Assembly (NCBI GenBank): GCA_030686995.1
Contig: CM060680.1
Span: forward strand, 198,263,322-198,327,321
Origin: Artemisia argyi
Taxonomy: Eukaryota; Streptophyta; Magnoliopsida; Asterales; Asteraceae
Direction: 5' to 3'
Length of the DNA: 64,000 nt
This document shows, piece after piece, positions 12,580-26,920 of the stretch. Every line of letters begins with the position of its first letter. Position 1 is the stretch's first letter. The position numbers and the translations under genes were made by a program. The notes beneath the pieces were generated by a model that was given only the letters and a program-made list of their open reading frames with translations, was not told where the DNA came from and ran no database searches.

Positions 12580-12960
12580 TAACTTTTTTGTATAACAAAA
12601 TGGTTTTTTTATAACAAAAATTTTTTTTATCACAATTTTTTTACAACTAATTTTTTTGTATAACAAAATGGTTTTTTTATAACAAAATATTTTTTATAAC
12701 ACAATTTTTTAACAACTAACTTTTTTGTATAACAAAATGTTTTTTTTTTTTGACAAAATATTTTTTTTATCACAATTTTTTTACAACTAATTTTTTTAAT
12801 AACAAAATATTTTTTTGTATAACAAAATGTTTTTTTTAATGACAAAATATTTTTTTTATCACAATTTTTTTTACAACTAACTTTTTAATACATTTTTTAC
12901 ACTTTTTTACAACTAACTTTTTACAACTAACTTTTTAATACACTTTTTTACACTTTTTAT
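12575..12960. repeat. AT-rich tandem array (ACAAAAT / poly-T units)
   Basis: About five degenerate copies of a unit of roughly 60-65 bases. Each contains AACTAANTTTTTTGTATAAC, then AAAATGGTTTTTTTATAAC and a TATCACAATTTTTTTAC end. The plus strand is strongly T-biased. Low-complexity, non-coding. Confidence 0.65.
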
Positions 12961-13025
12961 TTACACTTTTAATACACTTTTAATACACCTTTTTTTTTTT
13001 TTTTTTTTTTTTTTAAAGAAAAAAA

Positions 13026-13796
13026 TTTAATAAAAACGCGTATGTGTGAGACAGCTGTCTCACACCACACTCGGTATTATCACCTTGATGTCTCACACAC
13101 AACACACACACCACACACTCAAAAAAAACTCTCTCTCTCTCTAACTTATCTGCTCTCTTTTTAGATCTAAAATCAAGATCTTGATGTCTCACACCACACT
13201 TGGTGATTTGTGAGAGAGAGTTTGTGAGTGTGTGGTGATGTTGGTGATCTGTGATGGTTTATGTGATGTTTTTCTGATGGTTTTGTTAGGTACGTGATGG
13301 TTTATGTGATGTTTTTCTGATGGTTTTGTTAGCTACGTGATGTTTATGTGATGTTTATGTGATGTACGTGATGGTTTAATGAAACCCTAATTTTTTTAAT
13401 TAGGGTTTCGTAAAATTGGTTTGGGGGTTTTTGAATCTGACTTGATTACTTCATAATAAAGTGTGTTAATTGAAAGATTCGTACGTTAATTTATCAAAAT
13501 CTTGATTTTTTAATGAAACCCTAATTTTTTTAATTAGGGTTTCGTAAAATTGGTTTGGGGGTTTTTGAATCTGACTTGATTACTTCATAATAAAGTGTGT
13601 TAATTGGTTCCGTGATGTTTATGTCTGATGGTTTTGTTAGATTGGTTCCGTGATGTTTATGTGGTGCTGGGGTGGTGGTTCTGGGGTGGTGGTTCTGTTA
13701 GATACGTGATGTTTACTTAATTGTGTGTGAGACATCAAGGTGATAATACCGAGTGTGGTGTGAGATAGTGTCTCACACATACGCGTTTTTATTAAA
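13026..13796. mobile_element. Inverted-repeat element with about 80-base arms
   Basis: The left arm from 13026 begins TTTAATAAAAACGCGTATGT and continues through CACCACACTCGGTATTATCA. The right arm ending at 13796 is its near-perfect reverse complement, starting about 13714. The interior holds a tandem duplication of about 136 bases (from about 13377 and 13513) that includes a palindrome AACCCTAATTTTTTTAATTA with its mirror GGGTT. Non-coding MITE-like. No clear target duplication. Confidence 0.6.
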
Positions 13797-14039
13797 GTTA
13801 TGTTTCTGTGATGTTTGATGTTTATGGTGATGGTGTTGTTGACCACACACTAGTCTATTTTTTAGACAAACCCTCCCTAAATGGCTATGATGATTTAAAA
13901 AAAATAAAAGCTTAATTTTGGCGTGGCATTTCCAAATGGATAGGCAATATATTTGCAACCTTTGATGTTGCAGCCAATATGATAAAAGGATTTAATGTAA
14001 TCTGAGCCTTACCTCCCGTGTGTTAAATTGTGAATTCCA

Positions 14040-14470
14040 CATTTTCACTTGTTTGTGATTCAGACTTGTGGTTGCTTCTGGTTAGTAACTTGTTCAGACT
14101 TGTTGTGATACTGCTTCTTGTGTTTCACTTGTGATACTGCTTCTTTCAGACTTGTGGTTAGTAACTTGTTCAGACTTGTGGTTGCTTAGTTGTTGTTTGT
14201 GATTCACACTTGTGGTTAGTAACTTGTTTAGACTTGTGGTTGCTTAGTTGTTTGTGATTCACACTTGTGTTTATAGTCCAGGATTGAATCCTGGGAATCC
14301 TTACTATTTGGCTTGTGATGTACCTTTTGAGAATCCTGCTGTTTGGGCATGTGACTTTTGAGAACTTGTGCTGTTTGGGCATGTGACTTTTGAGAACTTG
14401 TGCTGTTTGGGCATGTGAACTTTTGAGAAGTTGTGCAGTTTGGCATGTGAACTTTTCAGAACTTGAGAAT
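14040..14470. repeat. Minisatellites: ACTTGTGGTTGCTT-type and TTTGGGCATGTGA-type
   Basis: Two adjacent arrays. The first repeats CAGACTTGTGGTTGCTTAGT and GGTTAGTAACTTGTT units. The second (about 14338-14460) has four copies of a unit of about 31-36 bases containing CTGTTTGGGCATGTGA and CTTTTGAGAACTTGTG. Open frames here are repeat artefacts. Confidence 0.65.
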
Positions 14471-14675
14471 CTTTGGCTGTGTAACTTGTAAATTTTGTAG
14501 GGTGTAGGCAATGATGATTGGTTTACAATCTGAGCCGAGGCGATGACGAATGGTTTTTAAAACCGAATGGTATGGCGGAGTGATATTTTTATCACTTTCG
14601 CAACCTTCAAATCCGAGCCTTCTAAAAATTCCACATTTGGCTAAAAAATAGACTAGTGTGTGGTCAACAAGGGCC

Positions 14676-14928
14676 TTGTTTGCAGCTGTGTTTGTGTTTG
14701 CAGTTGTGTTTGTGACAAAAAAAAAGAGGACTTGGCGATGACGATAACGGAAAAATCCGAGCCTTTGTTTTTCTCAATACTGCAGTTGGTTGTTTTGTGT
14801 TTGCAGTTGTGTTTGTGTTTGCAGTTGTGTTTGTGTTTGCAGTTGTGACAAAAAAAAAAAAAATTTGGTTGTGTTGTGTTTTGTGTTTGCAGTTGTGTTT
14901 GTGTTTGCAGTTGTGTTTGTGTTTGTGA

Positions 14929-14968
<40 letters not shown>

Positions 14969-15030
14969 TACATAAAAAAGACTTGGACAAAACAAACAAA
15001 AAAAAAAAAAAAAAAAAAAAAATACCTAAA
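14676..15030. repeat. GTTTGCAGTTGTGTTT tandem repeat with poly-A tracts
   Basis: Repeated short units TTTGTGTTTGCAGTTGTG form clusters at about 14676-14716, 14785-14848 and 14880-14928. Each cluster is followed by GACA and a poly-A run. The same modular pattern appears three times, which suggests local amplification of a unit made of the repeat plus poly-A. Confidence 0.65.
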
Positions 15031-15179
15031 AGGACAAAACCTGCATGTGGGCCCCACCTAAAAGGATAAAACCTGCAGCTATGGTAGTAGACTACCGTGG
15101 GGTTACCCCTCAAAATTAATAAAAAAAACCCCTAAATTTAAGCAACAATTAAATTCCCCCCTAAATTATTATTAGCTAC

Positions 15180-15285
15180 AAACAAGAAGAAGAAAATAAC
15201 AAGCTCTTGATTTCCACATCTCCATTTTTTGCTTCCAATTCTCTCATCCATCTTTTCATTTTTATTTTTCATTCTTCGTTTGCAG
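15180..15285 (+). other. Probable 5' UTR exon of the RING-CH gene
   Basis: A CT-rich leader-like stretch ends in a good donor, GCAG|GTATAAAG, at 15285/15286. A matching acceptor (ACATAG) at 16180 lies 17 bases before the coding ATG at 16198. This gives a leader intron of about 895 bases, a common arrangement in plant housekeeping genes. Inferred from splice signals only. Confidence 0.5.
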
Positions 15286-15691
15286 GTATAAAGATGATGT
15301 TTTTAATATTGAAATGTGTTTATTTCAAATGGGTATTTGTCTGATTTCATTTTTATGTATTGATATTGGTTTAAATTGATGTTTTGCATGCTAAAATGTG
15401 TTTTATTTAGAGATTTTTGGTTAAAGTTGGTGCTTTCTATATTGAAATGTGTTTATTTGAAATGGGTATTGGTCTAATTTCATTTTTAGTTTGGTTTTTA
15501 ATTATTGTTTGCCCAATTTATTTTGAGATTTTGGGGTTAAAGTTGATGTTTTTTATATTGGAATGTCTTTAATTTTTATGGGTTTTTGTTTAATTTTTGT
15601 TTCCCCAATTTGATTTCTAGTTTTAGGGGAATTTAATGCAATATGAATTAGAGATTTTGGGGGGGTTTTGTGTGCAATGATATTGGTTAAA

Positions 15692-15829
15692 AAATGGGTA
15701 TGTGATACGCGGCCTAACCGGTATTCTCGTGGCCATATTGTGACTTTTCCCTAGCTATCTTAAGATGTTCACCCAACGCGGTTTGAACCCGGGTCACATT
15801 TGAGACCTTTAGGCCACCTTGAGATTGAT
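15692..15829 (-). mobile_element. tRNA-derived SINE with target duplication
   Basis: On the minus strand the sequence has an A-box-like GTGGCCTAAAGGT and, about 30 bases later, a B-box-like GGGTTCAAACC. These are the two parts of a tRNA-type Pol III promoter. A 12-base direct repeat ATATTGGTTAAA flanks it at 15680-15691 and 15830-15841. The 138-base element sits in the leader intron of the RING-CH gene. Confidence 0.65.
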
Positions 15830-16197
15830 ATATTGGTTAAAGTCGTTGCTTTTTATCTTGAAATGTGTTTAAATTATAGGTTATAGGATTTTTTTGGGCA
15901 TTGGTGTTGGTTGAAATTGATGTCGGGTATCTTAAAAGGGTTTTGGTTAGGTTTATGTTTGGTAGCTTAATGTGGTTGTAATTTACACGAGTCATATGAA
16001 AAGGTTACACGATGTTCGTTTTTTATGTAATGACAAAGATTAACATATGTATATTGACTTCATGTCATAATGCTTTTTTTTAATTATGATAAAAGAAATC
16101 CTGAATTCGATACAATATTATAATTTTGTGCAAGTGAGGATATAGATTTTGGTTTGCTTATGTCTTTTTTCTATACATAGGCTTGAGTATTATTTAA

Positions 16198-17705
16198 ATG
16201 GGCGATCAATTGGTTCTGGATGTGAATCAATTGGTGAAGCCTGTGAGCGTGGAAAACGTAAAAAGGAATGAGGAGATGGTGGGCCTCTCATCGTGCACCA
16301 ACTTAACTCGTGCAGCCGATGAGAATAGGGCCTTAGATGATGAGGAAGCGCCTCTAATAACAACAGCAGAGTGTCGTATTTGCCAAGAGGAAGATTCAGT
16401 TGATATTTTGGAGACACCGTGTTCTTGCAATGGTAGTCTTAAGGTAATCCATTTGTTTATTATTGGGGGTGTTTGGATGTGCGGTTCCAAAGCAGTTATG
16501 TGACATTTGTTGAACTTGATGTTTATGCAGTATGCTCATAGGAAGTGTGTTCAACATTGGTGCAATGAAAAGGGTGACATCACTTGTGAAATATGCCATC
16601 AAGTACGTAACTTTCATCACAATTCTGTATTTTTTATATTCTCAGTTGATAATCTATTTTATAATTTAAACATAGTTTAGTAAAATATACGAAAGTTTAT
16701 TTGCCCTAATATTTGTTCTTATGAACTATGATGATTTGGTATTCAGTCTTACCAACCTGGATATACTTCCCCTCCTCCCCGAGCCCCATTGGAAGAAACT
16801 ACTATAGATATCGGGTAATCATTTTTTTCTCTTTTTTTCTTTAAAAAAAACGCGTGTTTTTGTTTTTGATGATAAGTAAAGTTTGGATTCGTTTTATCAG
16901 GGGAGGATGGCAAATATCGGGGACACCAATGGATCTTAACGACCCACGTCTCTTGGCAATTGCTGAAGCTGAACGTCAATTTCTTGAAGCCGAATACGAG
17001 GATTATAATGCATCAAACGCTAGTGGAGCTGCATTTTGTCGTTCAGCAGTTTTAATTGTAAGTATTGAAAATTATACATCGTTTAAAATAATTCTAAAAA
17101 TGTTAAATTAACTTTGTCAATGTTTGATTATTGTTTTTGCAGTTAATGGCTCTTCTGCTATTACGGCATGCAGTAACTGTGCCAGAATCTGAAGGAGATG
17201 GAGATGAAGATGCATCTACTTTCTTGACTGTAAGTGGTTAACTTTAATATACATTCGTCATTCGTGTATGTTTTTCTTGTGAGGTATTATTTATTTATTA
17301 ATCATCTTTTATTTGGCAGCTTTTCTTGCTTCGAGTTGCTGGGTTCCTTCTTCCGTGTTACATCATGGCCTGGGCCATCAGCATCTTGCAACGTCGAAGG
17401 CAAAGACAGGTGTGTCTATGTCTTTACTTACTAATATTTTTCTTAGTGTTTTAGACTTTCAGGTCAACCTGACTCGCTACGAGTTGTAACCCGTACTAAT
17501 TGTGCTAATTTGCATTTGCATTTTTTTATAACAGGAGGCTGCAGCACTGGCGGCATCACAGATTGCTTTTGTATTGCAAGCGGGACAAAGACGAGGCTTA
17601 CACTTTGCAATAGCATCTGCTGCCCCAGCGCCATCACCAGCACCGGCACAAGTCCCAGCAACCGCAGCGACTCCCACCGTGGCTCCACAAGAGGACAATG
17701 TTTGA
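16198..17705 (+). CDS. RING-CH (RINGv) membrane E3 ubiquitin ligase
   Basis: Predicted E3 ubiquitin ligase of the MARCH-like plant RING-CH family with a DUF3675-type C-terminal half. Seven exons join in frame: 16198-16443, 16531-16602, 16747-16814, 16901-17057, 17143-17229, 17320-17409 and 17535-17705, giving 296 residues. The C4HC3 zinc ligands are visible at C59, C62, C75, C77, H85, C88, C101 and C104, with the RINGv spacing (CSC, then seven residues to H). The conserved plant motif SYQPGYTSPPP follows. Two hydrophobic segments lie in exons 4-5 (FCRSAVLILMALLLLRHAV) and exon 6 (LFLLRVAGFLLPCYIMAWAI). They would place the protein in an endomembrane with the RING facing the cytosol. The tail is rich in Ala and Pro. 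It is close to Arabidopsis At2g02960-like proteins. The substrate is unknown. Confidence 0.92.
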
Positions 17706-18791
17706 CCGTTTAAAATACTAACAGCTGCCAAAGGGGGGAAATAGTCTCGGGATAACACATTATTGTTGTAATATCTTATGTTTTCTTTAATCAGTATTTT
17801 TTTTTTCTTCTTAAGAGTCCTGTTTTGTGATGTGTATAAAATTGTTTTGTCTTGATCTTTGTAGACATGATTCTTTTTGACATATTAAATTCGTTTTTCT
17901 TGAGATTTATATACTTTGTTCATGCGCTACTTTATACATCTACTGCTTGTTTTACTTGTGTATATATCTATGTCAATAGGTGTTTTTGGTACACAAGATT
18001 TTTAAGCTATGTACAAATGGTGACTTATATTCAGTCAAGTCTATGATATGTTAGTGTCCAAGTATGAACTCACATGCAACAATTTTGAAGGCTAACCTTA
18101 AGGCGGAAAAGATTAGTTGGTTCCAAATGAGAGCTACGCAAGAAAAGTAAATGTTTTAAAACCCGGTTGACCATGCTCGGTCATCGGAAGCTGGTTTTGG
18201 GTGAAAAACGGGTTGTTCTAGGAACCAACTTGCTCAGGTCAATACAAAAGCTAGTCTAGGTCAATTAAGAAACTGGTTTTCTAAACAATAAGAAAATGGT
18301 CACGATCTTCAAAGCAAACAGACACTCTCCTGAGAGGAGAGTGAGTTTAACCATTGCTTTTCACATAGTATCCTTGTAACTATGGGTGTTAGAAAGACCA
18401 ACACGACCCTAACCCGAACCAGAACCCGACTAAGACTATCCGGGTCAATAATCTTATTCTGGTTATTTGGACCAACCCGAATAATCCGAATTCTAAATAG
18501 GATTGGGTATCGGGTTAAATGATTATGGCTAACTCGGGTTCGGGTCGACCTGTTTGACCCGAATAAGTGTTTTTTATTTAATTTTTAGCATATTTTATTT
18601 TTTATAAATTACTGTATCTATTTAAACTAGAATAAACACATAATTTTTTTATCACCATTTTACACATATTCGAGTTAACCCGAACCTGAATGAAACCGAC
18701 CCGAGTTGACCTGATTGCCGTTTATCTAAGTTTTTTCCGCATAACATCTAAAATTCTAAACTACTTTTACTTTTTTTGTAAATTAAGGATA
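17706..18791. other. Intergenic DNA with CCGGTT and AACCCG repeats
   Basis: Holds the 3' UTR of the RING-CH gene, then repeats. 18155-18280 carries ACCCGGTTGACC-type sequence related to the repeats in the eL34 intron. 18384-18720 is rich in AACCCGA/GGGTCGGGT-type words, like a decayed MITE. No coding potential is seen. Confidence 0.5.
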
Positions 18792-18893
18792 TGGGCTTTG
18801 AACAAAAGAAGTTGGGCCCAAGTCATGATTTCGGCCCAAATAAACTAGGGCACCCTTAATATGGACACATCTTATCATTTAGCAAAAACCCTT
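18792..18893 (+). promoter_or_regulatory. eL34 promoter: site II elements and telo-box
   Basis: TGGGCT at 18792, TGGGCCCA at 18813-18820, GGCCCA at 18833-18838 and the telo-box-like AAACCCTT at 18886-18893 lie within about 165 bases of the ATG. This combination (site II plus telo-box) is the established signature of plant ribosomal-protein and growth-related promoters bound by TCP factors. Confidence 0.75.
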
Positions 18894-18956
18894 CTAGCTA
18901 GTTGAGCCTCCAGTTGATATCATCATATCATAGCCGTCGTACGGAAGGAAGAAGAA

Positions 18957-22216
<3,260 letters not shown>

Positions 22217-22822
22217 AATTCTAGTACTTCTGCACCCTCGTGAGAGTAATTTTTGTTGTTAAGATTTTGAATCTGTAATCGGGATGTTTTTATGTTATGG
22301 TACTTCTACTTTGTCAACAATCAAACATGGTTCAACTTTGTTAGTTATTTTTCCGTTTAATGTTTCCTGAATTCTGTCTTAATTTGTTTTATGTTCTATG
22401 CTTACTTTGATATCGGCTAGCTGCATTAAAATTTATATTTCATGTGTTAACTTGCATCTGATACGATTTTCAAAGTAACTCTGGGTAGCACAGTTGGCTT
22501 CAAGACGTGTTGGTTTATAAAACGCTTTCGTGTTGATGTGCGTTATCTATCATTTTGCTTCTGATTACAAACCTAGAATCATGTCTGCATTTAAGATTAC
22601 CATAATTTTAGAGCTTGTATCTATACTAATTTGCCGTTGCAGACTTGCAGGGGTTAAGCTAAATTAATTATGTCAACCCATTCTAAACAAATGTAGTACC
22701 AGTACTCAATAACATTTTGATATCAATCAAAGTCTAAAACTGCAAGAAACTAAACACTAAAATCGACAAAATAAATGTCTATTCTATGTTGAACACTTGA
22801 AAGAATGAACAAACATATGCAG
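22217..22822. other. Convergent intergenic spacer of eL34 and NAC genes
   Basis: Contains the two 3' UTRs. No gene or clear repeat is seen. Confidence 0.5.
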
Positions 22823-24255
22823 TCATATGGCATTGTTAGTACTTGAGAAATCCCATTGGTTCTCGAAGTAGACGACATTGGTCGGAGTCTGAAACATCAT
22901 GTCGTTAGTACGATCTTGAACTTGTTCTTGCATTTCAGGTATGCTAGCGAACGAGAAACAACTATCACTAAAATTATGTTGTTCTTCGCTGGTCATATTA
23001 TCCAAACCTTTGCCAAAATCTCCAAAAATGGTTGAAGGTATGTTGAATAGCAAAGAGGCATCAATGCCAGTATTGTAAGTAGGTTCGTGTGCTGAAAAGA
23101 GATTACTGGTGTCTTGATTACTTGACATGAAAGTTGAAGTGGTTTTGTGGTGGTTACTAAGCGTAGAAAGTGTTGGGTCGATATCAATGGGTTTAATGTC
23201 AAAATGGCAAAAGTCCTTGTCATATTCACAAGGTTCAGGGGAAGGAGTTTTTGGTATTATTGGAGATACCCATGAATGAGAATAAGCTCTTTGTGCACTT
23301 GAGTTTACTTTCTTGAAGATTCTACAAATTGCCCATAGTTCCTGCAAACGGGTCAAAACATGCAACTTTTTAGTACAGGTTAAATTTTAATTGTGACAGA
23401 TTGGGTTGTCCCTAATGTGAAAAATGCTACAATAAAGAAATGACTTACATTGGGAGGAATTGTTTTCTCAAGAAACCGCTTGGCTTGACCATTGCGATCG
23501 ACCATGGAAGGTAACCGGAACTCATGCATCATCCAATCGGTTTTGAATCCTTTGGCAGCTCTACCTTTATAGAACACAAGTGATTTCTTCAAACCAATAC
23601 ATCTTGAACCGTCAGATGAGTAGATTGGTCGGTCGGTGCCAGTGGCTTTCCAGAATCCAGCCCCTGTCACACGGTTTGGCCTCGCACTATTTCGGTATTT
23701 CCGGTCTCTACGACAAAAGAAGTACCATTCCTTCTCACCGGTTGTTGCCATTTCTAAAAAAAAAAGATGAAAAATGTTAAAGAAAATGGTTTTCATTTGA
23801 CCAAAAAAGAAGCCCATGACACTATGCAATTACATTTTGATCCTTTAATGGTATGTGTGTTACTTCATTATAAGCTCTAAAAAAGCTCTCAAGATACAAG
23901 TTGTTGCCAATGTATCTTCATTACTAATACAAACCAACATGTGAAGCCAAACGAGATCGGTTTTACTTAGCTCAAATACTCTTTACTTATAATGTTCATG
24001 GAGGTGTTTCAATCCCCTAAACATGGTATAAAAAATGAAAATAAGAATGTGGAGCTCACTTGGAAGATCCCATGGATCATATTTATAGATATCTAGTTGC
24101 TTGATGAGTTCAATGGAGAATGGTTTTTCTTGGATCTTCCTCTTTAAGTAAAACCCTACAAGCTCTTCATCGGTTGGATGAAACCGAAAGCCGGGCAACA
24201 TGATTTCCTCCATCTTCTGATCACCATTAGTCTCACTTCTCTCCTCCATTATCAT
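22823..24255 (-). CDS. NAC-domain transcription factor, FEZ/NAC094-like
   Basis: DNA-binding regulator of the NAC family. Three exons on the minus strand (24060-24255, 23449-23753 and 22823-23341) join in frame to 339 residues. The NAC domain is complete: subdomain [21 protein letters not shown] from residue 20, B around [42 protein letters not shown]...[22 protein letters not shown], and [12 protein letters not shown] just after the exon 2-3 junction (residue 167). The N-terminal GDQKMEE and the domain sequence are closest, from memory, to Arabidopsis FEZ (ANAC009) and NAC094. The acidic, Ser/Thr-rich C-terminal tail is shorter than in FEZ. FEZ promotes formative divisions in root-cap stem cells, and the same role here is only an inference. 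ATG at 24249 is an alternative start two codons downstream. One odd residue (Arg where Pro is usual in CPRDRKYRN) is discussed under findings. Confidence 0.93.
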
Positions 24256-25467
24256 ACTTGCTTAAGTTCAGAAAACTACCTATTTTTTCCTAACACAAAA
24301 CAAGCTTTCTTGAAAACAATAATTATACCCTAAAATAACAATAACACAAAAAACAAAGATTTCTTGCAAACGAAAATAGAAGCTTTTCTTTCCTTTGAAA
24401 ACCTTAAAACAACAAAATGATGAAGAACAAGACCAAACTAAAGAAAACCAACAATGATATGTAGTAATATATGAAATAATAACTAGGTTTTTTCCTTAAG
24501 CTCACTCTCAAAAGCAAAGACACAAAAGAGCAAAGATTTTTTTTACTTTTTTCTTGGTTGAATCTGAAATTTTTGCTTGTTTTAGAAACCTTAAAACACA
24601 AGATAAAAAAGTAGTGAAGATCACTGTTTTTTCTGTGAATTAAGAATGAAGAATAAGAACAGTACAAGTGATCACTCACTTTGAGGTTTCTAGTAATTAA
24701 TGTTTCTTGAGTAGGGTTTTTCCACCGATGGTTTAGCCGTTTTTTCAGGTTGTATTAATTCCAAAATAATATTTGATTATGTTAGCTATTTAAAGAAACA
24801 AATACCAAGAAACATGGTATTCATTTGGTCAAGAAAATGAAACTTCATTTTTTGGAAGAGAAGACTCTTATTTCTCACTATCAATGCCACTTATTTTGGG
24901 TTTATGTTAATTATAAAAAATACAAATTGAGGAATCCCAAGAGCTTATTGGGATCATGAAGCTTGGTTTTAAGTTTATACAATTCTATATACATGGTGTA
25001 AACTTTTTAATAAGTATGTTTAGTTACATCTTTTAGTTTATATCTGAATAAAAGACTCGTCTTCTACGAGAAACATAAAATGAAAACCTTATACGTTTAT
25101 CCGATTATTTCAGTTCATGAAAAATTTTGTTTTAAAGTTACACACTTTTACATGACATCAAGAACCTAAAACAAATCTATTACAACACTAGCTTGAAGAC
25201 AACAAGAAGAGTTTAATTTATTGATCATATATATAATTGAGTTGAAGACAAAGAAAAGTTCATGGAGAAATGAGGTCTTTGAATGGTTAGGTGGAAATAT
25301 GAACTTTGACCACCTTAATCCTATAATTTTAAAGTAATTGTATTATGTTAGTGCTATCACAAATAGATGCATAAAAATACGTAAAAGTTATGAATGATAT
25401 GTCTCGTACTTTGGTGAAAAGAAATTCCGTGATTAATCATTTTTAAATATTAATACGTTTATTAGGA

Positions 25468-25468
<1 letters not shown>
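24256..25468. other. NAC upstream region and intergenic DNA
   Basis: AT-rich. The first few hundred bases are likely NAC leader and promoter. The hydrophobic open frame at 24404-24679 (-) has no family resemblance. No other feature is supported. Confidence 0.45.

Positions 25469-25518
<50 letters not shown>
25469..25518. repeat. (TA)n microsatellite, left of foldback element
   Basis: About 25 TA units. It directly abuts the inverted-repeat element that ends at 25932. Confidence 0.95.
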
Positions 25519-25521
<3 letters not shown>

Positions 25522-25929
25522 TAACTTTTAAACGAGAACCATTTTAACTGCGAGAACTGAGAGAACCACCAAAAACATACATGCACGCCTTCAATAATTG
25601 TATTTTTGCACATATGTTTTAAAAACAACACATGTTTAAAAAAAAACATAGTTGTTCTAAAGAATTTGATAAGAAATTGAAAATACAAAATTTTTCTTTG
25701 AAGGTGTGCATGTATGTTCTTATAAGACGTGCAACGAAAATATTGCGGCCGTGGGTAATGTTTTTGTGAAAAAAGATGATGAGTTCATAATGATATTGAA
25801 GAACATAGGTGGATGCTTACGATTATTGATGATTTGCATGTATTTTTATTTTATTTTAAAAGGCGTGCATGCATGTTTTTGGTGGTTCTCTCAGTTCTCG
25901 CAGATAAAATGGTTCTCGTAAGAAAGTCC

Positions 25930-25932
<3 letters not shown>
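25519..25932. mobile_element. Foldback element bounded by (TA)n on both sides
   Basis: Arms of about 70 bases face each other: the left arm contains AACGAGAACCATTTTAACTG and GAACTGAGAGAACCACCAAA, and the right arm has the reverse complement with a few changes. A third partial copy of the inner arm (GTGTGCATGTATGTTC) is in the middle. Long TA arrays touch both ends. This resembles the micron class described in rice, MITE-like elements associated with TA microsatellites. It has no coding capacity. Confidence 0.7.

Positions 25933-26002
<70 letters not shown>
25933..26002. repeat. (TA)n microsatellite, right of foldback element
   Basis: About 35 TA units, directly adjoining the right arm of the foldback element. 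Confidence 0.95.
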
Positions 26003-26003
<1 letters not shown>

Positions 26004-26920
26004 TGAAATGCAGATTAAATGCTTATATTTTCTAGAAAGCTTAGGGTGCGTTTAGTCGGGAAAAACACCCATGTTTTCTATCAGATTATTTAATGAAGGC
26101 GAGCCTTTTTACTTAGATATACGCTGTTTTTCCGGGTTAATCCCGGGACTGTTTCCGGCCTTTCTCTACCACCCTCAAATATACACACCTAAAGAGAACC
26201 CTTTTTGTTTGAAAGCCAAATACCTACACTTGAAAATGAATAAATTATCTACACTTGAAAATGAATAAATTCTTAAATGTTGTATGTCATGTAGTGTAGT
26301 GATCAATTTTATGAACTGAGATAATTAAATATTCACTGAGTTAAAACTTAAATTATTTTCTGAACTATGCATGCAAAAGTCTTGTGTCTTGAACTTGAAG
26401 GCATAGACAAGCACAATTAATGAAGATGAATCAGCATTCAAAAATCAAGATATTCGGTTTCTATTCCATTCCTTCAAAGTTTCTATTCCATCGATTTGTC
26501 AGAGACTTTGAATATTTCTAGGCAGAGGTTAACCCCACGGGGGTAAGGGGGGGTGTGGAAGAATTGTGCTGCCGCCGCCTGTACTGTCTGCTTTAATGCT
26601 TGTACGTCTTGACTCAAATTGACTTCAAAGATTCCTTTTTATGTGATAAAAAGTTTATTTTAATTAGAAGAGTTAACATATGAAATCAAATAACATGTTA
26701 TATTACCAAAAAGACATGAGCAAGTGTAATCAACTTATCAATTGAGGGTTACTGGTTTAAGAACCATTTGAGACATACGTGAAATATTAAGTGATATATA
26801 TAAGTTTGCAAATAATTCGTCTTTCGGAAAGAAAATGTCATGTTACGAAGTATATGATATGTTAGCATTAGAAATTTTGATCATTTATTTAATCAAAGAG
26901 ATCTTAATGATCGTCTCTTA
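26003..26920. other. Intergenic DNA, no gene
   Basis: Includes a short G-rich stretch near 26530-26570 and sequence that may be the eroded interior of the copia element whose 3' end follows. No conserved protein is readable. Confidence 0.4.

Larger units (their letters stand above)
11885..14675. mobile_element. Composite inverted-repeat element, possibly MULE-like
   Basis: A perfect 35-base inverted repeat, beginning GGCCCTTGTTGACCACACAC, lies at 11885-11919 (+) and 14641-14675 (-). A third, direct copy of its inner part is at about 13837-13877, so elements are nested or rearranged. Inside are a FAR1-like fragment, poly-T tracts, a degenerate AT-rich tandem array, a second inverted-repeat element and several minisatellites. 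No flanking target duplication was found, so the superfamily is unproven. The FAR1-like fragment points to a Mutator-like origin. Confidence 0.5.

Noticed and set aside
12630..15113. Lysine-, cysteine- or threonine-rich open frames (for example 14664-15113 minus)
   Set aside because: Artefacts of T-rich and GTTTGCAGTTGT tandem repeats.
18384..18720. AACCCG/GGGTCG-rich block resembling the hAT MITEs with simple-repeat cores
   Set aside because: No matching inverted ends or target duplication could be found, so it is described only as repeat-rich DNA.
24404..24679. 91-residue minus-strand frame upstream of the NAC gene
   Set aside because: Hydrophobic low-complexity translation in the NAC leader/promoter region, with no homology recognised.
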